Shown here piece by piece: positions 58,483-64,000 of a stretch of 64,000 bases of DNA; positions within the stretch are counted from its first letter, which is position 1; every line of letters starts with the position of its first letter. The stretch comes from Verrucomicrobiota bacterium (GTDB taxonomy: Bacteria > Verrucomicrobiota > Verrucomicrobiia > CAIQCK01): assembly GCA_016235595.1 (NCBI GenBank), contig JACRJX010000040.1:248001-312000 (forward strand). The letters are read 5' to 3'. The position numbers and the translations under genes were made by a program. A model generated the notes under the pieces. That model worked only from the letters and a program-made list of their open reading frames with translations. It was not told the origin of the DNA and did not search any database.

Positions 58483-59847
58483 TCAGAGGCTGAGATCGTA
58501 GCCGGAGCGTGGCGCGAACTTCAGCCACTGATTCGCTTCGGGGCAATTGCTGAACTGCCGCTTGTCATGGTCCCAGCGAAGTTCCTTTCCGGGGAACCGC
58601 AGCGCGATGCAGCCGAGCAGGATGGCCTGCGTCATGGGAACGGCATACTCGAACTTGCTGCCCGGCTTGGCCGTGTCGCGAGCCTCGGCGGCCCTCAACC
58701 ACTGGTGGTAATGGTCGCAGCCTTCCAGCTTCTTCATTTCAGTCCGCCAGAAGGTTTCCGCATCCTTGACAGCGGGACCATAGGGTTGGCCCGTCAACGC
58801 CATCGGAATCGGTGGCGACGCATGGGAACCTCCGATGGCGGTCATCTTGGAACCGATGATCATGCAGCCGTTGGAGCCAAGCTGGAGCTTCGGATTGCTG
58901 CCCTCGGGATTCGGCGGCAGTTTCTTGCCATCGTGCCACGTCATCTTCAGGCCCTTCGGACAGAGTTTCGAGCAGGGGAATGTGTAATCAATAATGGACC
59001 ATTCCGGATAAGCGATTCCAACCGGCGCTGACACCTCCGCCTTGACGCTATCGGGCAAACCGAGTTTCAGAATCCAGAAAGCCGGGTCCATGTTATGACA
59101 AGCCATGTCGCCCAGCGCGCCGGAGCCAAAGTCCCACCAGCCCCGCCATTTGAACGGAACATACGCCGTAGAAAACGGCCGCGTCGAAGCAGGCCCAAGC
59201 CAATTCTCCCAATCCAAGCCCGCCGGCACCGGCTCTCCTGCGGCCATCTCCGTCATCCCCTGCGGCCAGATCGGGCGGTTGGACCAGACGTGAACACGCT
59301 CGATCGCGCCAAACGCGCCGTCGTTCATCATCTTCTGCCAGAGAAGCAATCCCGCGCCAGCGTGGCCCTGATTACCCATCTGCGTGACCACGCCATGCTT
59401 CTTGGCGGCGTCGAGCAGCACCTGGCATTCTTGGAAAGTCCGCGCCAGCGGCTTCTGCACATAGACATGTTTGCCGCGCCGCATCGCGTCCAACGCAGCC
59501 ACCGCATGGACGTGGTCGGGCGTCGAGACAACCACGCCGTCAACCTCCTTCTCGAACTTGTCGAGCATCTTGCGGTAGTCGGTGAACTTCGGCACGTCGG
59601 GATGTTCCTGGAACGACTTGGCTGCGCGAGCCGGGTCCACGTCGCACATCGCCACCAGTTTCGCGCCGCCCTTGAGCATGCTGTTCATGTCGCCGGCGCC
59701 TTTGCCACCGCAGGCGATCTGGGCAAAACGGAACGTGCCTCCCGATGACGCGGCCGGAGCTGCGCGCAGCAATGACGGGCCGCTGAAGGCGAGAACAGTT
59801 GCGGTGGATTTGAGGAACGAGCGACGAGAGAATGCAGCAGTTTTCAT
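58483..59847 (-). CDS. Tat-exported Gfo/Idh/MocA family oxidoreductase
   Basis: A 454-residue protein. F-S-R-R-S-F-L-K-S-T-A-T-V-L-A-F-S-G-P is a Tat-like leader. The N-terminal domain has I-A-C-G-G-K-G-A-G-D-M (nucleotide loop), V-V-S-T-P-D-H-V-H and V-Y-V-Q-K-P-L-A-R-T (Q-K-P as in the family's exported members). The C-terminal domain has W-D-F-G-S-G-A-L-G-D-M-A-C-H-N-M-D near 265. A much longer frame upstream is antisense carry-over, not coding. Its ATG overlaps the activase stop by four bases, so this exported protein is translated from the same message as the intracellular activase and dehydratase-like protein. Confidence 0.88.
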   Translation of the reverse strand: MKTAAFSRRSFLKSTATVLAFSGPSLLRAAPAASSGGTFRFAQIACGGKGAGDMNSMLKGGAKLVAMCDVDPARAAKSFQEHPDVPKFTDYRKMLDKFEKEVDGVVVSTPDHVHAVAALDAMRRGKHVYVQKPLARTFQECQVLLDAAKKHGVVTQMGNQGHAGAGLLLWQKMMNDGAFGAIERVHVWSNRPIWPQGMTEMAAGEPVPAGLDWENWLGPASTRPFSTAYVPFKWRGWWDFGSGALGDMACHNMDPAFWILKLGLPDSVKAEVSAPVGIAYPEWSIIDYTFPCSKLCPKGLKMTWHDGKKLPPNPEGSNPKLQLGSNGCMIIGSKMTAIGGSHASPPIPMALTGQPYGPAVKDAETFWRTEMKKLEGCDHYHQWLRAAEARDTAKPGSKFEYAVPMTQAILLGCIALRFPGKELRWDHDKRQFSNCPEANQWLKFAPRSGYDLSL

Positions 59848-60629
59848 GATTTGATGGTTCGATGATCTTCCATTGCCAGCAGCGCCGCGCCAAACGCGCC
59901 GGTGAGCTGAGGGTCGGGTGGAACGTGAACGGGACGGCCGTAGGCTTCGCTGAACATCCGCACGAGGCACGGGTTGTGCGCCGCGACACCGCCGGTCATG
60001 ACGATATCTCCGTGGGCTGTATCCATTTCCTGGAGCCGTTTCACAACCGAGTGGAACGCGCCCCGGACGATGTCCTGGACTTTCTCGCCGGTGCGAATCT
60101 TGGAGAGAATCTCCGTGGCGGCAAAGACGGTGCAGAAGCTGCCGAGTGTGACCTCCTTCTTCGATTGCGCGGCAAGTTTGTCGAGTTCGCCGACGTCCAG
60201 CGCAAGCCGCAACGCAATTTCCTCCAGAAACGCCCCGGTGCCCGCCGCGCACTTGCGGTTCATCTTGAAGCCGACGCGCTTTCCGTGCGCATCGAGATGG
60301 ATGACCTTGCTATCTTGCGCGCCGATGTCTATCACCGTGATCTTCCGTTGGAAGTAGTGCCATGCGCCCTTCGCGTGACACGTGATTTCCGTCATCGTCT
60401 CATGCGCCCACGGCACGTTGTCGCGCCCATAACCGGTCGCGACGGAGCGCACGATATCCTCGCGGCGGATTTTCGCAGCCGTCAACGCATCATTGAGGAC
60501 CTGCTCGGAGACGGCGGCGTAGTCCACGCCGGAACGACGCAGGCCACGACCGACGACCTTGCCGGTCTCGTCGATGATGGCGAGTTTCGCCGAGGACGCA
60601 CCGATGTCTATGCCGCAGAAGTAGTGCAT
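59844..60629 (-). CDS. ATP-dependent activase (HgdC/BadF-like) for a 2-hydroxyacyl-CoA dehydratase-type enzyme
   Basis: A 261-residue ASKHA-fold ATPase. C-G-I-D-I-G-A-S-S-A-K-L-A near the N terminus and V-I-D-I-G-A-Q-D-S-K-V near 99-110 bind ATP. C127 (N-R-K-C-A-A-G-T-G-A-F) and C166 (G-S-F-C-T-V-F-A) hold the bridging 4Fe-4S cluster; they match the positions recalled for Acidaminococcus HgdC. The activase reduces its partner with ATP-driven electrons. Length fits. It begins 18 bases after the stop of the dehydratase-like gene. Confidence 0.92.
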   Translation of the reverse strand: MHYFCGIDIGASSAKLAIIDETGKVVGRGLRRSGVDYAAVSEQVLNDALTAAKIRREDIVRSVATGYGRDNVPWAHETMTEITCHAKGAWHYFQRKITVIDIGAQDSKVIHLDAHGKRVGFKMNRKCAAGTGAFLEEIALRLALDVGELDKLAAQSKKEVTLGSFCTVFAATEILSKIRTGEKVQDIVRGAFHSVVKRLQEMDTAHGDIVMTGGVAAHNPCLVRMFSEAYGRPVHVPPDPQLTGAFGAALLAMEDHRTIKS

Positions 60630-60647
60630 GAAAAGGCACGTCCTGCG

Positions 60648-61889
60648 CTACTTCTGCTCCAAGCCTTCCACGAACGCCTGGATGTTGGTCTTGGCCTGTT
60701 CCTCGGAATAGAGACGCAGGTCGTTGAGATCGCCGTGAATGACGATGTGCGGGATGCCGAGTTTCGCGTCGAGTCGTTCCGGCATCTGGTAGCGGTTGTT
60801 GGAGTTGTTCGGACAGGTCTTGGAATCGTGATAGATGATGCCGTTGACCTTGTATTTGCGGGCCATCTGCTCCATGTAGGCTTCCTTGGCGTCCTCGCTG
60901 CGGCAGATAAAGAGCCGGCAATAGGCGCGCGCCATGCTGCGGAAGGGATCATTGGGGTCGAGATCCTCGAAGATCCAGCTGTTGCAATAGGTCGAAGCGA
61001 CAACGGCAGTCTTGAGGCTGGAGAACTGCGTCGAAAGATCACGCAGCTTGCCCCACACCGGCATGCCGTCCCAGTAGATGCGGAACTTCTCGTCCGGCAC
61101 TGCGGCGACACCGTCGGCCACGCGCTGCTTCAACTCCGCCAGCAACGCCTCGTAGTATTGGATCGCGCTTTGTGTGCCGCGCAACACAACCGCGGGACCC
61201 ATCTGGATGGTGCCGTCAAAGAACGTGATCGGCGCGGGCACAGCAGCAGCGGCTTCGAGCACTCCCTTCCAAAGGTCGGTGCAACGCCGCGAGAGCTGCA
61301 CAATTTCCTTGAGCCGGCCCATGTCGAGCTTCTGGCCGGCCACCTTCTCCAGCGTTGGCACGAGCGCCTCGGTCTGGCGGGCAATGTCCTCGATGATTGG
61401 TTCGTCGAGGTCGCCTATCGAACGCGGCGTATGGATGCCGATGCACGGCACATTCCATTCGCGCGCGTAGAACTGGAACCAATCCTTCACGTCACGGCAT
61501 TGGTTGGTGTTATAGACCAGCACGTCAGCCTTCGGCACGCCGGACATGCCCATCTTCTTCAACGGCGTCTCGCCCTTGAGATAAGCGCCAATGTCGCTGG
61601 TGAGATAGGAACAAATGTCCGGCGAAAACCCGCGGGCGTTGGCCAGCGGGATGACGTCCGTAGCCATGCGGGACGCGCCCAGCATCGCGCCGTGGTTTTC
61701 CGGGAAATAGACGTTGAAGCCGAGTGCGTGGAGCAACTCCGCCGGGCCGACGCTGGTGCACCAAGCGGTCTTTTTGCCCTGCTTAGGGCCGTTTTCGAGT
61801 TCCGCGAAGTAATTACCCATCACGGTCCTCATCATCTTCGTCGTCTGAAGGTCCTTCCGTTCAGGTGCGGCAGCAGTTTGTGTTGTCAT
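60648..61889 (-). CDS. Single-subunit 2-hydroxyacyl-CoA dehydratase/benzoyl-CoA reductase-like protein (possible double-cubane cluster protein)
   Basis: A 413-residue protein of the HgdB/BcrC superfamily. The pattern W-C-T-S-V-G-P-A-E-L-L-H-A-L-G-F near 43-58, P-D-I-C-S-Y (C93), T-N-Q-C-R-D (C131), and S-K-T-C-P-N-N-S (C359) supplies the cluster cysteines; C44, C302, C324 and C329 are additional. Authentic dehydratases need two different subunits; here only one is encoded, next to one activase. That two-gene form is known for double-cubane cluster proteins, which reduce small molecules. Substrate unknown. The genus of activity, low-potential and oxygen-sensitive, is inferred. Confidence 0.88.
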   Translation of the reverse strand: MTTQTAAAPERKDLQTTKMMRTVMGNYFAELENGPKQGKKTAWCTSVGPAELLHALGFNVYFPENHGAMLGASRMATDVIPLANARGFSPDICSYLTSDIGAYLKGETPLKKMGMSGVPKADVLVYNTNQCRDVKDWFQFYAREWNVPCIGIHTPRSIGDLDEPIIEDIARQTEALVPTLEKVAGQKLDMGRLKEIVQLSRRCTDLWKGVLEAAAAVPAPITFFDGTIQMGPAVVLRGTQSAIQYYEALLAELKQRVADGVAAVPDEKFRIYWDGMPVWGKLRDLSTQFSSLKTAVVASTYCNSWIFEDLDPNDPFRSMARAYCRLFICRSEDAKEAYMEQMARKYKVNGIIYHDSKTCPNNSNNRYQMPERLDAKLGIPHIVIHGDLNDLRLYSEEQAKTNIQAFVEGLEQK

Positions 61890-62067
61890 ATGTGTATGTC
61901 GTGAAGCTTAAACGTGTAGCAGCAAAGCCCCGCCGTCGCAAAATTAAAAATCGCAACAACAGGAAGAAGAAAGTGCGAGACGGTTGGATATCTTGACGCT
62001 TGGCTCTGGTACTTCCACCTCTTCTCCCTTGTCACCCGGCGTCCCTCACGGCAAACTCAGCCATAAC

Positions 62068-62979
62068 ATGAAGATATGCTCCGAGAAGCGCTTCACCATC
62101 TTCGCCACTTCCTGTCTCCGCCACGCGTTGTCCGCGTTCGTCAGTATCATCTTCATCACGCTCTCCGTGACAGCAGCCGAAACAAAAACCGAATCGGCTG
62201 AAGAAGCCGCATTAGCGAAGCGCAACGAATTGGCGATGCGCTTCTACAATGAGAAGCGATATGAGGAAGCCGAGAAGGAGTGGCGCGCCTATGTCGACGA
62301 TAGCCGTCGAATCCTGGGTGCGGAACATCGTAAGACCTTGATCTGCCGCTGCAACGCTGCGCTGGCTTTGCAGTGCCAAGGCAAGCTGTCCGAGGCTGTG
62401 AAGGAGTTTCGCGAAGTCCTGGCAATCCGACAGCGCAAGCTGGGGCCTGAACATCAAGACACCCTATCCACGCGCCGCTACTTGTACTGTATTATGATGG
62501 ATCAATTTCAACTTGCGGAAGCGGAGAAGGAAATTCGCGACATCTTGGCCATCCAGGAACGCACCTTGGGACCAGACCATCCCGACCCTCTCTCCACGCG
62601 CCTCATGATGGCCGCTCGCCTCGCTACAGAGAACAAGATACCAGAGTCGCTTGCGATGTTTAAGGCGCTGTCGAAGGACTGTGAGGAGTTCCTCGGCGAG
62701 GATGATGCCCTGACGAAAAAAGTGGCGAAGCATTACGAGCAACTGCGGTCATGCCAAAGATGGGGCATGGGGTGGCTTCTGCAATTCTTTGACAAATCAT
62801 CTGATCGCCGATCCCACCCCTCTTCCGACTCTTCGCTGCTGGTGGCGGGCAGATGCATTGCTGCCACCGCCCTCGGGCTTGCAGTTACGTCCGGCATCAT
62901 CCTTTGGGTCTATCAGTGGAACAAGAAACGACTAAAAGCAGTTCCATCGCCTCCACCGGAAATGACTTTGAACAGATAA
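62068..62979 (+). CDS. Exported or anchored TPR protein (kinesin light chain-like repeats)
   Basis: A 303-residue protein if started at MKICSEKRF. A hydrophobic segment (about 17-36) is a signal anchor. Repeats of the kinesin-light-chain TPR type follow: Y-E-E-A-E-K-E-W-R-A-Y near 65, L-S-E-A-V-K-E-F-R-E-V-L-A-I-R-Q-R-K-L-G-P near 112 and L-A-E-A-E-K-E-I-R-D-I-L-A-I-Q-E near 155. A second membrane helix (A-T-A-L-G-L-A-V-T-S-G-I-I-L-W-V-Y) lies near 275. It probably scaffolds other proteins in the envelope. It diverges from the dehydratase-like gene. Confidence 0.75.
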   Translation: MKICSEKRFTIFATSCLRHALSAFVSIIFITLSVTAAETKTESAEEAALAKRNELAMRFYNEKRYEEAEKEWRAYVDDSRRILGAEHRKTLICRCNAALALQCQGKLSEAVKEFREVLAIRQRKLGPEHQDTLSTRRYLYCIMMDQFQLAEAEKEIRDILAIQERTLGPDHPDPLSTRLMMAARLATENKIPESLAMFKALSKDCEEFLGEDDALTKKVAKHYEQLRSCQRWGMGWLLQFFDKSSDRRSHPSSDSSLLVAGRCIAATALGLAVTSGIILWVYQWNKKRLKAVPSPPPEMTLNR

Positions 62980-63074
62980 CTTCACCTGCCTTGGCCATTT
63001 TCTTTCCCAACGCCGGTTGAAAAGGCAGCACCAGCTTGCCCCCTTCTCTTTCGCCTCCCCAGCGATTCCGGCGG

Positions 63075-64000
63075 CTACTTCCACACCGAGAAACGCTCGC
63101 CGAAACCCTTGGCCAGTTGCTGGAGTTGCTGCTTCACTTCGTCGAACCCCATGTCGCGGGCATACTTCAGCACGCCGCCGCGCCAGTCGGGAAAACCTGT
63201 GCCGAGCGCCATCGCCGCGTCCACATCGCTCTCGCGTTGGGCGATCCCCTCCTCCATCACGCGCAACGCCTCGGCCACCATCCGCAGGACGAGCCGCTGG
63301 GTGATCTCGTCCGCGGAGATGACTCGCGGTGACTTGCCATCTCGATGGCGCGCCGCAGCGATGATCTCCTGTGCGACCGGATTGGGAAGTGGCTTGGGGT
63401 TGCCTTTTTCGTAGAGATAAACGCCCGCGCCGGTTTTCTGGCCCAACATGTGGCGCGCGACCAGTTCCGCCACGATGGGCGGCGTCGGGCCGTGGTGTGG
63501 AAACGCCTGCGTCAGCACGGTGTCGCAGTGGACGAGGATGTCGTTGCCGGCCATGTCAATCAGAGTCAGCGGCCCCATCGGGAAACCGAACGCGACCATT
63601 GCGCGATCAATCGCCTCCGGCTCGGCGCCTTCCTCCAACAACAGGAACGCTTCGTTGACATACGGAAGGAAGATCCGGTTGACGATGAAGCCTTCGCGGT
63701 TGCGGACGAGGACCGGCGTCTTGCGGATGATCTTGGCGAAGCGCAGCGCGGTCGCCACCGTCTCCGGCGCGGCGGCGGCGTGGCGGATAATTTCCAGCAG
63801 CGGCATCGCGTGGGCGGGGTTGAAGAAGTGCAAGCCGACGAAACGCCCCGGGCGGCGCAGGTCCTTGGCAAGCGTGTCGAACGAAATTGTCGAGGTGTTG
63901 GAAGCGATGATGGCGTCGTCGCTAACGGCACGTTCTACGTTGGCAAGGACAGCCCGCTTGACGGCAACATCCTCGAACACCGCTTCGATCACGAGGTCTG
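63075..64000 (-). CDS. fadB: 3-hydroxyacyl-CoA dehydrogenase part of a FadB/FadJ-type multifunctional protein, cut by the window edge
   Basis: 308 residues are visible, reading D-L-V-I-E-A-V-F-E-D at the edge, then A-S-N-T-S-T-I-S-F, G-L-H-F-F-N-P (catalytic His), and the C-terminal G-F-I-V-N-R-I-F-L-P-Y-V-N-E-A, G-P-L-T-L-I-D and a second half F-P-D-W-R-G-G. These are the NAD-binding end, catalytic residues and C-terminal domain of long FadB/FadJ-type proteins. The N terminus, with the enoyl-CoA hydratase domain if present, lies beyond 64000. Fatty acid beta-oxidation is the expected role. Confidence 0.93.
   Translation of the reverse strand, partial: DLVIEAVFEDVAVKRAVLANVERAVSDDAIIASNTSTISFDTLAKDLRRPGRFVGLHFFNPAHAMPLLEIIRHAAAAPETVATALRFAKIIRKTPVLVRNREGFIVNRIFLPYVNEAFLLLEEGAEPEAIDRAMVAFGFPMGPLTLIDMAGNDILVHCDTVLTQAFPHHGPTPPIVAELVARHMLGQKTGAGVYLYEKGNPKPLPNPVAQEIIAAARHRDGKSPRVISADEITQRLVLRMVAEALRVMEEGIAQRESDVDAAMALGTGFPDWRGGVLKYARDMGFDEVKQQLQQLAKGFGERFSVWK

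Noticed and set aside
59862..61904. A 680-codon plus-strand frame opposite the activase and dehydratase-like genes
   Set aside because: It mirrors two well-supported minus-strand genes and shows no domain.

Overview
This 64 kb, GC-rich window carries almost no recognisable mobile DNA and looks like chromosome of a Gram-negative bacterium of the Verrucomicrobiota/PVC type, probably close to Pedosphaera/Limisphaerales. That placement is inferred from gene content: a complete Kdo/heptose LPS operon, several exported sugar-degrading enzymes with Tat-like leaders, two exported Gfo/Idh/MocA oxidoreductases, a TMTC-like TPR membrane protein and a B12 riboswitch in front of cobA. No rRNA gene is present, so the placement is not proven.

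Layout. 1-3.9 kb (minus): a thiazole-biosynthesis operon larE-thiG-DUF2007-thiH-thiS-uppP (uppP cut by the window edge). 4-9.2 kb: HNH endonuclease, a SecD-P1-like lipoprotein, a large TMTC/TPR membrane protein behind a near-consensus promoter, an exported isoaspartyl methyltransferase and a YbaK-type deacylase. 9.4-18.5 kb: ispE, tRNA-Gln(UUG), an unclassified exported glycosidase-like protein, a glycosyltransferase with a Wzz-like protein, then a CE7 esterase next to a sialidase-like protein. 18.6-32.5 kb: one tightly packed 15-gene minus-strand unit, from a deoxyhypusine-synthase-like gene through hldA, gmhB, kdsB, pyrG, kdsA, kdsC, lptC, lptA, lptB, hpf, hprK, ptsH, ptsI and a sugar nucleotidyltransferase to metK, ending at a hairpin. 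It makes and exports LPS inner core and carries a regulatory PTS (HprK-HPr-EI) with no sugar permease in the window. 32.7-34.7 kb: two receiver-only response regulators (one membrane-anchored, both probably with TTG starts), a His-tailed membrane microprotein and a PHP phosphatase.

34.7-47.3 kb is a carbohydrate-degradation island: two exported glycosidase-like proteins that I cannot place in a family, a GH116-type enzyme with an inserted beta-sandwich-like domain, an exported methyltransferase, a DUF5696/GH101-like protein, a Tat-exported Gfo/Idh/MocA protein and a GH27 alpha-galactosidase. 47.6-54.3 kb: cobalamin riboswitch-cobA-GDPD, a SpoU methyltransferase with a decayed partial copy of itself 0.8 kb downstream, a secreted ankyrin protein, a HAD hydrolase and a hot-dog thioesterase. 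54.5-64 kb: secreted proteins of unknown function, fabH, a metallo-beta-lactamase-fold hydrolase, a 7-bp-period inverted repeat between these two, a second exported Gfo/Idh/MocA protein translationally coupled to an ATP-dependent activase and a single-subunit 2-hydroxyacyl-CoA dehydratase-like protein (double-cubane-type arrangement), a TPR protein and a partial 3-hydroxyacyl-CoA dehydrogenase.

The strongest candidates for new biology are the three-gene activase/dehydratase-like/oxidoreductase unit at 58.5-61.9 kb, the deoxyhypusine-synthase-like protein heading the LPS operon, the unclassified glycosidase-like proteins, and the membrane-tethered receiver pair.
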